A program made the translations under genes and the position numbers. A stretch of DNA of 58,057 nucleotides, taken from NCBI RefSeq assembly GCF_009604385.1, contig NZ_WEGJ01000043.1:1-58057 (forward strand), written 5' to 3'. The notes under the pieces are model-generated. The model was not told where the DNA came from. It saw only the letters and a program-made list of their open reading frames with translations, and did no database searches. The stretch comes from Streptomyces smaragdinus. Lineage in GTDB: Bacteria; Actinomycetota; Actinomycetes; Streptomycetales; Streptomycetaceae. Of this stretch, positions 31,923-40,316 are shown piece after piece (position 1 is the first letter of the stretch; every line of letters starts with the position of its first letter).

Positions 31923-32561
31923 TCAACTGCCCGCCTGTGCCCTGCCCAGCGTCAGCGAGATGGTGTTGCCGTCACTCGGGATCAGCAGGTTGATGACCGG
32001 GGTCAGCAGGAGGCAGTGCTCGAACTTCGGGATGGTGTATGTGCCTGCCATGTCGCCGCCCAGGAAGGGGCTGAAGCCGGGCTGCGACTGAAGGTTGATG
32101 GTCGCCGGGACCTCGGTCTCACACCACGGGCCGATGAGCTGGGGGATGCCGAGGATCTTGAGGGAGGTGATCCGCAGCTTGATCTTCGAGGTCGTGTTGA
32201 CCTGGCCGGTGGTGCTGATGGTCCCGGTCGTGGGCTCCGTCTCGACGAACTCGGTCGTCGCGGTGACCGGGAGGAGGTCAAAGGTCTTGAACGAGCCGGT
32301 GGCCGGCGGAATGATCGTGTTGCCGGTTATGGTCCCGGCGTTCAGGTCGACGTTCATTTTCAGCGTGCCGGGACCGAGGTTCAGGTCCGAGTCCGTGCCG
32401 GCCAGATGCGTGACGCCGGTGATCGGATAGTCGAGCGGGACGGGGGCGGCCGACGCGGGCCCGGCGCCGAGGACGACGAGTCCGGCGGCGGCGCACACGC
32501 CCATCATGGCGCGGACCACGGCTCTTCCACGGCCCGTCAGGGTGGCTCGCATTCGCTTCAT
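31923..32561 (-). CDS. Secreted protein, family B short form
   Basis: 212 residues. A signal peptide (MKRMRATLTGRGRAVVRAM, hydrophobic core AAAGLVVLGAGPASA, cleavage before APVPL) exports it. The mature domain is predicted beta-rich: FKTFDLLPVTATTEFVET, then LRITSLKILGIPQL, WCETEVPATI, FEHCLLLTP and SLTLGRAQAG. The two mature cysteines (PWCE, EHCL) align with C-terminal cysteines of the 483-residue protein just upstream, so this is a free-standing copy of that domain. The ATG at 32561 has GGGAG upstream. No anchor is present. Confidence 0.78.
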   Translation of the reverse strand: MKRMRATLTGRGRAVVRAMMGVCAAAGLVVLGAGPASAAPVPLDYPITGVTHLAGTDSDLNLGPGTLKMNVDLNAGTITGNTIIPPATGSFKTFDLLPVTATTEFVETEPTTGTISTTGQVNTTSKIKLRITSLKILGIPQLIGPWCETEVPATINLQSQPGFSPFLGGDMAGTYTIPKFEHCLLLTPVINLLIPSDGNTISLTLGRAQAGS

Positions 32562-32697
32562 CTGGTGTCTCCCGAGATTGGTTCGTACACACACTGAATG
32601 GACGGCGTTGCGCGATGGAACACAACCCGGCCGCGGTACTGACCACGAAGGTGCGGTGCCGCGGCCGGGGGATTCGGGTGAGCGATACTGTCCGGCA

Positions 32698-34149
32698 CTA
32701 CTGGGGGAGCGTCGGCTTCACCTGAGGCAGGATGAAACATGTGGCTGGTATGCAGAGCCAGCCCTGCCGCAGTTCGATGTAGTTACCGGGACCCGACAAT
32801 GTAGCCGTCAGCAGATCGTTCAGATCCTCGCTTCCGTGGGCACAGCCGGAGAAGGGCGGGATCGTAACGGAACTCCGGAGGGTACCCCCCTGAAAGACCG
32901 TGTACTCCGGGGGTTCGGGGTCGCGGTTGGAGTCGAATCCCGTCACATCCACCCGCATAGGGCCGGAACGACACTCATTGCCTACGTCATAGACAACGCC
33001 ATTGATCCGGACATCCTTGATCCGCATGGTCTGGTTCATGCGCATCCGTATGTAGGTGGGAACCCCCGAGCTCTTCTCATCTCTGGCATAGAAGGTAGTC
33101 GGCCCCACGTTGAACTCAACGGTAGCGGTGACCGGCATGAATCCGAACGTCAGGTTGGTGGAGGTGGAATCCGGAAGATTTAGCTGGGCCTTTCCGCGTT
33201 GCTCCCGGCCAGAGAACTGGACATTGCTCAGTATTTGCGCGGGTACGACCCCTGCTGGATTGTTGAGCATGGTCGCGGATCCCAGCTTGGCCGCGTTCGC
33301 GATTCCAAGGATGTAGGCGCACTGGTACACCCCGCCCAGGGGATTGTCCGATATCACATTCCCTGGAATCGGCGGTGGGAAGAACGACGGGTCCCAGTCA
33401 ATCGTGGGCCTGTCGGTCGGACACGGCTGTATGGTCACGGGGTCCGCAGTCGCTGTAATTCCCGGACCGGCCGCGTCGTCCTGGGTTCTCTTCTGATCGT
33501 CCTGGGGCTGCGCGGTTGGACTCTTGGGCGCGTCCGAGGGGGCATCTTCATCGACGACTTCGCCCGGCACGGTTACTGCCGCGAGCAACCCGGACTCAAG
33601 GGGAGCAAGGTCACAGGCGATCGATGACGCCTCGGCCCCGCCCTCCACCGCACCGGGCGTCAGCACGAGATCAAGATGCCCGGCGCTGAACCCCACCGTC
33701 CCGGGAGAGGTCACGGTGACGGTGGGCACCTCACCGGTGAACTCCAGGAGCGTGGTCTTCTCGTCGGCCTGCGACACGGGCTTCGCCGTGAGGCCGGCCC
33801 AGGGAGCGACAGCCGTCTGCTTGCCCTGCTCCACCTGGACCTTCAACTCGGCGGCGGCAGTGAGTCCGGGAGCATCGCCGCCTGGCAGAGCGCTCAGCAG
33901 GTCACTCGGGAGTGATACTGCCACGGAGATGTTGCGGGGCTGCATCGGCTTGTCCACGGCGCCCGTGGTCGGAAAGTCGGCAGTAACCACCGCAGACACG
34001 TCCTGCGGCCCGGACGGGAACGCGCAGCTGTACGCGGCGCTCGTCTCTGCCCTGCGTTCCTGCGCGGCCGACTCGGCCAGGGGAAGCAGTCCGCAGAGGA
34101 GCGCAATCGCTCCCACGGATGCGACACGCGTCGTGCGGCGTCTGTCCAT
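32698..34149 (-). CDS. Secreted DUF6801-type protein, family B long form
   Basis: 483 residues. A signal peptide (VGAIALLCGLLPLAESAA) precedes an N-terminal domain (about 35-205; YSCAFPSGPQDVSAVVTADFP, KPMQPRNISVAVSLP, SIACDLAPL) that I recognise as DUF6801-like. A Pro/Asp/Gln linker follows. The C-terminal domain (about 270-483; GVYQCAYILG, FMPVTATVEFNVGP, RMRIKDVRI-like strands, NECRSGPMRVDV, FSGCAHG, GNYIELRQGW) is homologous to the 212-residue protein next door. Extra cysteines in WLCIPATC may form a disulfide. It ends without a wall-sorting signal or membrane helix. GGAGGAG lies 9 nt before the ATG. Confidence 0.8.
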   Translation of the reverse strand: MDRRRTTRVASVGAIALLCGLLPLAESAAQERRAETSAAYSCAFPSGPQDVSAVVTADFPTTGAVDKPMQPRNISVAVSLPSDLLSALPGGDAPGLTAAAELKVQVEQGKQTAVAPWAGLTAKPVSQADEKTTLLEFTGEVPTVTVTSPGTVGFSAGHLDLVLTPGAVEGGAEASSIACDLAPLESGLLAAVTVPGEVVDEDAPSDAPKSPTAQPQDDQKRTQDDAAGPGITATADPVTIQPCPTDRPTIDWDPSFFPPPIPGNVISDNPLGGVYQCAYILGIANAAKLGSATMLNNPAGVVPAQILSNVQFSGREQRGKAQLNLPDSTSTNLTFGFMPVTATVEFNVGPTTFYARDEKSSGVPTYIRMRMNQTMRIKDVRINGVVYDVGNECRSGPMRVDVTGFDSNRDPEPPEYTVFQGGTLRSSVTIPPFSGCAHGSEDLNDLLTATLSGPGNYIELRQGWLCIPATCFILPQVKPTLPQ

Positions 34150-34238
34150 TCTCCGCTACTCCTCCGACGGACCACGGAGCCTACGGCTCCCGCCCGCGTT
34201 GTTGTACTGGGTACGGCTCGGTGGGGCTGTGAGGGGGC

Positions 34239-34268
34239 GCAGGGTGCCCGGTGGCCCGGGCACCCTGC
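34239..34268 (-). terminator. Strong hairpin after the family A2 gene
   Basis: GCAGGGTGCCCGG (34239-34251) and CCGGGCACCCTGC (34256-34268) form a perfect 13-bp stem with a TGGC loop, 23 bp after the stop of the gene at 34292-34906. It separates that gene from the DUF6801 gene. Confidence 0.8.
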
Positions 34269-34291
34269 TGATGGTTCGGATTGCTCCGTGC

Positions 34292-34906
34292 TCAGTGGTT
34301 GACCGTGACCGCGTGGTTGAGGACGAATTCGCCCTCGAAGTCGGCGTGGTCGCCCGTGTTGATGAAGCCGAGGCAGTTAGCTGCCGAGGCGTGCAGGTCA
34401 CCGCCGCCGAGGACGTTCAGCTGGTTCGAGTTGTTGTCGTACGCCCCGTCGATCGTGGTGCCCACGAACGTCGCGCTGCACAGCATGCCGCCCGTGTCCG
34501 TGTCCACGATCTCGGCGTGGATGGCGCCGTTAACCGTGCCAGTGCTTACGCCGTTCACGGTGTCGGTGTGGTCACCATTCAGCGTGTAGGGCAGGCCCGA
34601 GATCGTCACGCCGAAGCGGATCCCGGACACCGAACAGTTGAGGAACGCGAGGCTGGTGATCGTCGCAAGGGGGTTGTTCACAGCCGAACCACCGTTGACG
34701 GAGCCAGAGGCCGTCGCGCTGTCGCATATAAGGGTCGCGTTCGGAACGGCGAGCGTGGGACCGGTTGCCGTGGCCGTGTACGCCCCGCCGCCGGTAACGA
34801 CATACGGGTGACTCGCCGCCGTAGCCGACGCCGACGACACGGTCATACCCGCCGCCGCGATCAGAGCCGCACCGACGAACGCCGTGCGCTTTGCGAACTT
34901 GCTCAT
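34292..34906 (-). CDS. Secreted cysteine-containing protein, family A (member 2)
   Basis: 204 residues. A signal peptide (FVGAALIAAAGMTVSSASA) is followed by a mature beta-rich domain with four cysteines: NATLICDSA, FLNCSVSGIRFG, GMLCSATFVG and SAANCLGFINTG. Residue order and spacing match the protein at 27886-28425 (DICRMSGLEFG, SICTFSVDG, VADCVGLFNAG). No transmembrane or sorting signal is present, so it is released to the medium or the wall. The ATG at 34906 has GAGGAG in its leader (AAGAGGAGAAACC). No characterised family was recognised. Confidence 0.78.
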   Translation of the reverse strand: MSKFAKRTAFVGAALIAAAGMTVSSASATAASHPYVVTGGGAYTATATGPTLAVPNATLICDSATASGSVNGGSAVNNPLATITSLAFLNCSVSGIRFGVTISGLPYTLNGDHTDTVNGVSTGTVNGAIHAEIVDTDTGGMLCSATFVGTTIDGAYDNNSNQLNVLGGGDLHASAANCLGFINTGDHADFEGEFVLNHAVTVNH

Positions 34907-35555
34907 AGGGGGTTTCTCCTCTTCTCCTCTTGAGCCCGCCGTGAGTGGAAGTACACTGGATCACAGCCCCCTTGCTCGGATGCGCGGGCGACATCCGCGA
35001 TCACCACTGGTGTTGTGGCGCCGTTGGGCTGCATTCCCGGTAGGAGCACCTTGCAGCACAGGACGTTACGTACCGGTAACCCAGCACGCAAGAGAGGTTT
35101 CAGAGAAAGTCCGGCAATTCTTACCGTTGGGTAAATTGCGTTAAGGAAGTGCGCGTCCGGCCGTTCTTTTTTGTAACTTGATGAGCAATCCGACATCCGT
35201 CCGGGCACCTCCCTCGACTCGATCACCGGCGGGCCGGCCGCCCACCACCCGGCGGGCGGGACGCTACGGGCGCCACCGATGACGCGCAACACCTTCACAC
35301 CATCACCCGACAGCGACCACACCCCACACCCTTTTCTTGTCACCCGCTGAGCGTTTCCCCCCGCGCGCTTTGTGGCCCGGTGCGAAATCCTCGCCGTCCG
35401 CCTGCTGCTCCCGCCCCCGGCGGTCCATGCTGCGCGTGGGCGGCGCGACCCCGGTGCCCCGCCGCCGCCCCCCGGGCCGCCCCCTCGGCCCCTTCGCCGG
35501 GCACCGCCCATGCCCCTCCGCGCGACGAGAGCAGCGCGGCGGGAGGAGACGCCGA
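34907..35555. other. Long spacer between the secreted protein gene and the PucR genes
   Basis: About 650 bp. GTTAC-GTACCG-GTAAC (35065-35080) and TTACC-GTTG-GGTAA (about 35121-35134) are short dyads that could be operators for the gene on the left. A TTCTTTTTTGTAAC T-run at about 35163 is AT-rich. GGGAGGAG lies just before the ATG at 35556. No gene is evident. Confidence 0.6.
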
Positions 35556-36815
35556 ATGCCGGTCACAGAACCCTCCGGGCTCAGCCAGCCGCCCGAGCCC
35601 CTGCCCCAGGAGCTCGCGGCCGTCATGCGGCCGGAGTTACCCAGTCTGATCGCGGACATCTCCCGGGAGATCGGCCGGGTGGTGCCGGAGTACGGGCATC
35701 TGCTGGCCGGTCCGTACGGGCGGATGGTGCAGGACGGCGTGGGCCAAAGCCTCTCCGTCTTCGTCGACGAGGTCGCCCACCCCGGCACGGCCCTGGCGCT
35801 GCGCGACGAGGTCTGCCGCCGGCTCGGCCGGTTCGAGGCGTTCGAGGGGCGGGACTTCCAGGTGCTGCGCACCGCCCTGCGGACCGGCGCGCGGGTGGCC
35901 CTGCGCCGGGCGCGTACGGTCGCCGCCCGCTACCAGATCGCGCCCGCGCTGATCGCGATGTTCGCGGACGCCGTCTTCGCGTACATCGACGAGATCGAGG
36001 TGCTGTGCCACCGCAGCTATCTGGAGGCGCTGTCCACCCCCGGCGAGGAGCAGGGCGCGCTGCGCCGCCGGCTGCTGCGGCTCGTCGTCGCGGGGGGCTC
36101 GACGCCCGGCCATCCGGCGGTGGTGGATCTGGCGGACGAATCGGGGTGGGCGCTGCCCGAGGAGGCCACGCCGGTGGCGCTGACGCCGGGGATGGGGCTG
36201 GACCGGGCGGCGCTGGACACCGACGTACTGGCCGAGGAGGAGGGCACGCAGCCCCATCTGCTCGTCCCCGGCCCGCTGGACGACGCGCGGCAGCGCATGC
36301 TGCTGGAGGCGGCTCAGGGGCGGCCGACGGCGGCCGGGCTGACCGTACCGCTGGCGGAGACAGACGATTCGCTGCGCTGGGCACGGCAGTTGCTGGAGCT
36401 GGCCCGGACCGGGCTGATCGAGGCGGAACCGCTGCTGCGGGCCGAGCGGCATCTCGTCACGCTGCTGCTGCTCTCGGACCCGGCGCTGGTGGAGGTGCTG
36501 GCACGGCAGGAACTGGCGCCGCTGGACGGGCTGACGCCCGTACGGCAGGGGCGGATGCTCGAGACGCTGCGGGTGTGGCTCACCACCCGGGGGACGGCGG
36601 CGGCGGTCGCGGAGGATCTCGGGGTGCATCCGCAGACCGTGCGCTACCGGCTGCGCAACCTCGGGCACAGCTTCGGGAACCGGCTGCAGGAACCGGACCG
36701 GCGGTTCGCCATCGAGGTGGCGCTGCGGGCACTGCGCCTGCGGGAGGGCGCGGACGGGGCGGACGACGGCACGGACCCCGGCAAGCGGGCCGCGGGCGCG
36801 GCCGGCCCGGGCTGA
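35556..36815 (+). CDS. PucR/CdaR-type helix-turn-helix regulator (copy 1)
   Basis: 419 residues. N-terminal segment LPQELAAVMRPELPSLIADI, a GGDEF-like/sensor middle region, and a C-terminal helix-turn-helix of the PucR/CdaR type (LRVWLTTRGTAAAVAEDLG and HPQTVRYRLRNL). The family acts as transcription activators of catabolic or developmental genes. The ATG at 35556 follows GGGAGGAG. The next gene encodes a close paralogue in the same direction. The target is not identifiable here. Confidence 0.85.
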   Translation: MPVTEPSGLSQPPEPLPQELAAVMRPELPSLIADISREIGRVVPEYGHLLAGPYGRMVQDGVGQSLSVFVDEVAHPGTALALRDEVCRRLGRFEAFEGRDFQVLRTALRTGARVALRRARTVAARYQIAPALIAMFADAVFAYIDEIEVLCHRSYLEALSTPGEEQGALRRRLLRLVVAGGSTPGHPAVVDLADESGWALPEEATPVALTPGMGLDRAALDTDVLAEEEGTQPHLLVPGPLDDARQRMLLEAAQGRPTAAGLTVPLAETDDSLRWARQLLELARTGLIEAEPLLRAERHLVTLLLLSDPALVEVLARQELAPLDGLTPVRQGRMLETLRVWLTTRGTAAAVAEDLGVHPQTVRYRLRNLGHSFGNRLQEPDRRFAIEVALRALRLREGADGADDGTDPGKRAAGAAGPG

Positions 36816-37057
36816 GACATGCCCGGGCGGCGGGGCACGGGACGTACCCTACCGCGCAGTTTGTCAAACCTGTTCAGGAAAGCGCGTTCCGCAGCCTGTG
36901 CGTGCATACGCCATTTGTTCTATGTTAACGACGTAACGTGTGTTCCAGGTCACGCCCTGCGGTCCGCCGGTCACCTCCCCCACACCAGCCGGCGCCGCAG
37001 CCATCAAACACGCCAAGCTGCCGGCCGTACCCTGCCGGTGACGTGAGGGGTTGTTGT

Positions 37058-38278
37058 ATGCAATCGGCAGCACGTATACCACCGCTCGCCGAGCGGCCCG
37101 AATTACCGCAACAGCTAGCCGCGGTGATCCGGCCCGAACTGCCGAGCCTCTTCAAGGAGATCACCCATGAGATCCGCCGAGCGCTTCCCGAGTACGCGCA
37201 CGCGAGGGGGTCCGTCTATGACCGGGTCCTGAGGACGGGGGTGGAGCGGTCCCTGGACGGCTTCGCCGAACGGGTCGCCGCCCCCCGGGCGACCACGGCA
37301 CAATTCGACGAGGTCCACCGGCGGCTCGGCAAGTTCGAGGCGCTCGAGGGACGGAGTCTGGACTCCCTGCAGGCCGCGTATCGCATCGGCGGCCGGGTCG
37401 CCTGGCGCCGGGCCATGAAGATCGGGCAGCGGCACCGTATCTCCTCGCAGGTGATGATCGTGTTCGCGGACGCGCTGTTCGCGTACATCGACGAGCTGTC
37501 GGTCCTGGCCCGCGAGGGATACCAGGAGGCCGTCGCCGGGAACGCCGAGGAACGGGACACGGCACGGCGTCGGCTGCTGCGGCTGCTGGTCACCGGCACC
37601 GCCGTGACGACCGGCGCGATCGAGGCGCTGGCCGAACGGGCCGAGTGGCCGCTGCCCGCCGAGGCGACGGCGGTCGCCCTGCGCGGGGACGGGCCGCTGC
37701 CCGCGGGGCTGGGGCCGGACGTGCTGGTCGACACGGCCGGGCCGCAGCCGTACGCGCTGGTGCCCGGTGAGGTCGGCGAGGAGCGGTTCGCCGCGCTGCG
37801 GGACGCGGTGTCGCATCCGCCGGCCGCGGTGGGGCTGACCCTGCCGCTGCACGAGGCGGCCGATGGGCTGCGGTGGGCGCGGCGGGTGCTGCGGCTCGTG
37901 GAGACCGGGATCGTCCAGGACGGGCCGCTGGTGCGGTGTGAGGATCATCTGCTCACGCTGTGGCTGATGGCCGATCCGGCGCTGGTGGAGCAGATCGCCG
38001 GGCGGCGGCTGGCGCCGCTGGCGGGGCTTACGCCGGGGCGGCGGGAGCGGATCTCGGAGACGCTGCAGGTGTGGCTCACCACTCGGGGGACTGCGGTGCA
38101 GATGGCTGAGCAGTTGCGTGTGCATCCGCAGACGATTCGGTATCGGCTGCGGGTTACTGATCAGTTGTTCGGGCATGAGATGGCCGAGGCGGAGAGTCGG
38201 TTCGCGTTGGAGGCTGTGCTGCGGGCGCTTGAGTTGCGGGATCGGGCTCAGGGTGGCGTTCCGTACGACGGGGGGTAA
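37058..38278 (+). CDS. PucR/CdaR-type helix-turn-helix regulator (copy 2)
   Basis: 406 residues, about half identical by eye to the preceding gene product, with the same order: LPQQLAAVIRPELPSLFKEI at the N-terminus and VWLTTRGTAVQMAEQLR plus HPQTIRYRLRVTDQL at the C-terminus. The ATG at 37058 follows GTGAGGGG; longer in-frame starts add only Pro-rich sequence. The leader 36816-37057 contains an AT-rich stretch (TATGTTAACGACGTAACG, about 36920) that could be a promoter. The pair may form heterodimers or control each other. Confidence 0.85.
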   Translation: MQSAARIPPLAERPELPQQLAAVIRPELPSLFKEITHEIRRALPEYAHARGSVYDRVLRTGVERSLDGFAERVAAPRATTAQFDEVHRRLGKFEALEGRSLDSLQAAYRIGGRVAWRRAMKIGQRHRISSQVMIVFADALFAYIDELSVLAREGYQEAVAGNAEERDTARRRLLRLLVTGTAVTTGAIEALAERAEWPLPAEATAVALRGDGPLPAGLGPDVLVDTAGPQPYALVPGEVGEERFAALRDAVSHPPAAVGLTLPLHEAADGLRWARRVLRLVETGIVQDGPLVRCEDHLLTLWLMADPALVEQIAGRRLAPLAGLTPGRRERISETLQVWLTTRGTAVQMAEQLRVHPQTIRYRLRVTDQLFGHEMAEAESRFALEAVLRALELRDRAQGGVPYDGG

Positions 38279-38372
38279 GTCCTCCGGACTCGTGGTTTCC
38301 GGTCCCGGGCGACTGCAGTGCGGCTGGGGCCGGGGCCTATGCTGGGGCCTTTGCCGGGGGTGACGGTGAGCG

Positions 38373-38458
38373 CGTCGGCCTGCCCGCGCCTTCGGCGCGG
38401 GGGGAATCCCACCCGCAGCCGCCCGTTACCGTTTCAACGGGGGCACCCCAGGCCGACG
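38373..38458. terminator. Nested hairpins between PucR2 and the acyl-CoA dehydrogenase gene
   Basis: CGTCGGCCTG (38373-38382) pairs with CAGGCCGACG (38449-38458). Inside it CCCGCGCC-TTC-GGCGCGGG (38383-38401) forms a second strong stem. The structure lies between two convergent genes and should end both transcripts. Confidence 0.65.
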
Positions 38459-38465
38459 CTCTTTC

Positions 38466-38535
38466 GTTCACCGTTCACCGTTCACCGTTCACCGGTTCAC
38501 CGGTTTGCCGGGTTGCCGGGTTGCCGGGTTGCCGG
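38466..38535. repeat. Microsatellite-like 7- and 8-bp tandem repeats
   Basis: GTTCACC occurs four times in a row (38466-38493), with a fifth copy at 38495, followed by GTTGCCGG three times (38512-38535). They end exactly at the acyl-CoA dehydrogenase stop codon (38536) and probably arose by slippage. Confidence 0.85.
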
Positions 38536-39747
38536 TCAGCGGATGTGGCGGCCCGTTATTGCTCGGGAGATCACCAGGCGCTGGATTTCGCTGGTGCCCT
38601 CGAAGATCGTGTAGATCTTTGCGTCCCGGTACATTCGCTCCACCGGGTGTTCGCGGCTGTAACCCGCGCCGCCCAGAATCTGGATCGCCTTCTCCGTGGC
38701 GGCCACGGCCAGTTCGCCGGCGCGGAGTTTGGCCATCGAGCCCTGCGCGGCGTCGAAGGTCTTGTCGTTACGGGCCATCCATGCCGCCTGCCAGATCAGC
38801 AGGCGCACCGCCTCGATCTCCGTGCGGGTGTCCGCCAGGGCGAAGGCGATGGCCTGGTTGTCGACGATGGGGCGGCCGAACGCCTCGCGGTCGCCCGCGT
38901 ACTCCAGGGCGTACTCGTACGCCGCCCGTGCGATGCCCAGCGCCTGGGCGCCGACGGTGGGGCGGGAGACCTCGAAGGTGGCCATGGCGGCCTGGCCCTT
39001 GGCCGTCGTGCCCTCGCGGGCGCGGGCGAGGCGGCGGTCCAGGCGGTCCTTTCCGCCCAGGAGGCAGCTGCCGGGGACGCGGACGTCGTCGAGGAAGACG
39101 TCGGCGGTGTGGGAGGCGCGCAGGCCCAGCTTCTTGATCTTCTTGTTGCCGGCCAGGCCGGGGGTGTTCGGGGGGACGATGAACGCCGCCTGGCCGCGGG
39201 CGCCGAGGTCCGGGTCGACGGAGGCGACGACGACGTGGATGTTGGCGATGCCGCCGTTGGTGATCCATGCCTTCTGGCCGTTGATCACCCACTCGTCCTT
39301 CGCCTCGTCGTAGCGGGCGCGGGTGCGCATCGCGGAGACGTCCGAGCCGGCCTGCGGCTCGGAGACGCAGAAGGCGGCGACCTTGGGGTCGTTCTCGTCG
39401 CCGAAGCACTCGGGGACCCAGTCGGCGAGCTGGTCGGGGGTGCCGGCGGCGAAGATGCCGGCGACGGCCAGGGAGGTGCCGAAGAGGGCCATGCCGATGC
39501 CGGCGTCGCCCCAGAAGAGCTCCTCGTTCGCCAGCTGGAGGGAGATGCCGCTGGGGTCGCCGAAGAGGTCGGCGAGGGACTCGAAGCCGTACAGGCCGAT
39601 CTTCGCGGCCTCCTGGATGACGGGCCAGGGGGTCTCCTCGCGCTCGTCCCATTCGGCGGCGGCGGGGCGTACGACGTCCTTGGCGAAGCCGTGCACCCAG
39701 TCGCGCAGGTCCGCCTGCTCCTCGGTGAGGTCGAATCCGAAAGCCAT
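38536..39747 (-). CDS. Acyl-CoA dehydrogenase
   Basis: 403 residues. Family motifs: AFCVSEPQAGSDVSAM (substrate/FAD), WITNGGIANI, LGLRASHTADV, RQ-equivalent QAIAFALADTRTEIEA, ILGGAGYSREHPVERMYRDAK and the catalytic Glu in IFEGTSEIQ. The enzyme introduces a trans-2 double bond into acyl-CoA, passing electrons to ETF via FAD. It is cytoplasmic. It lies downstream of SCP2 on the same strand (15-bp gap), so the two share the divergent promoter near 40265. The chain-length preference is unknown. Confidence 0.93.
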   Translation of the reverse strand: MAFGFDLTEEQADLRDWVHGFAKDVVRPAAAEWDEREETPWPVIQEAAKIGLYGFESLADLFGDPSGISLQLANEELFWGDAGIGMALFGTSLAVAGIFAAGTPDQLADWVPECFGDENDPKVAAFCVSEPQAGSDVSAMRTRARYDEAKDEWVINGQKAWITNGGIANIHVVVASVDPDLGARGQAAFIVPPNTPGLAGNKKIKKLGLRASHTADVFLDDVRVPGSCLLGGKDRLDRRLARAREGTTAKGQAAMATFEVSRPTVGAQALGIARAAYEYALEYAGDREAFGRPIVDNQAIAFALADTRTEIEAVRLLIWQAAWMARNDKTFDAAQGSMAKLRAGELAVAATEKAIQILGGAGYSREHPVERMYRDAKIYTIFEGTSEIQRLVISRAITGRHIR

Positions 39748-39762
39748 GGTCCGGTGCCTCCC

Positions 39763-40233
39763 TCAGGCCTTGGGGATGTCGAAGTAGCGGGTGAGGCCGG
39801 CGGCGAAGCCGACGTCGCCGGCGACCTTGAGCTTGCGGGTCATGAACATCGTGACCGGGTTGCCGTTGCCGGAGGTCAGCTTGAGGAAAGCGGCGTCGTT
39901 CATGACGAGGGTGGTGCGGGGGTCGGCGTTGGTGCGGCCCTCGGTGACCTTGATGTCGCCGTGGTCGAGGTCGGTCTCGTAGACGATCTCGGTGTCGCCG
40001 GTGATCTTCCAGCGGATCAGGGCCTTGAGGGAGCCGGCCATGTCGGAGCGGAACTGGCGGCCCATGCGGCCGAAGATCTCGGCGATGACGCGGGCACGGA
40101 GGGGCTCGTCGCGGGCTATCTCGGTGATCTCCTTGTCGGAGAGCTTCTTCACGATCCTCGCGAACTCCTCCGGGGAGACGGTCGCGAAGTCGAGGTCCGC
40201 GAGTGTCTTGGCGGCGCTCTGCTGGTCCGTCAT
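39763..40233 (-). CDS. SCP2 sterol-binding domain protein
   Basis: 156 residues covering one SCP2 domain: the helical N-terminal part EEFARIVKKLSDKEITEIAR, then DMAGSLKALIRWKITGDTEIVYET and the closing strand FMTRKLKVAGDVGFAAGL, which are the signature of the fold. SCP2 proteins bind lipids or acyl-CoA in a hydrophobic cavity and may hand substrates to the dehydrogenase. It is the first gene of the two-gene operon and diverges from the TetR gene. Confidence 0.88.
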   Translation of the reverse strand: MTDQQSAAKTLADLDFATVSPEEFARIVKKLSDKEITEIARDEPLRARVIAEIFGRMGRQFRSDMAGSLKALIRWKITGDTEIVYETDLDHGDIKVTEGRTNADPRTTLVMNDAAFLKLTSGNGNPVTMFMTRKLKVAGDVGFAAGLTRYFDIPKA

Positions 40234-40264
40234 CTGGGTGCCCTTCCCTGGGTCCTTACCGCGC

Positions 40265-40299
40265 AGTAAACTTACTCTGGGGTCAAATTAGCGGCTCGG
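40265..40299. promoter_or_regulatory. Candidate TetR regulon element, copy 1
   Basis: AGTAA-AC-TTACT (40265-40276) is a dyad followed by CTGGGGTCAAATTAGCGGCTC. The 35-bp stretch matches 45020-45054 at 25 of 35 positions with no gap, including TTAGCGGCTC. It lies between the divergent SCP2 and TetR genes and overlaps the TetR promoter region. Confidence 0.65.
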
Positions 40300-40303
40300 C
40301 GGT

Positions 40304-40309
40304 TAGGCT
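40304..40309 (+). promoter_or_regulatory. -10 box of leaderless TetR promoter
   Basis: TAGGCT lies 7 nt before the GTG start at 40317, with no ribosome site between, matching leaderless transcription. The regulatory element at 40265-40299 is immediately upstream, so the TetR protein may repress itself. Confidence 0.5.
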
Positions 40310-40316
40310 GGCAAGC

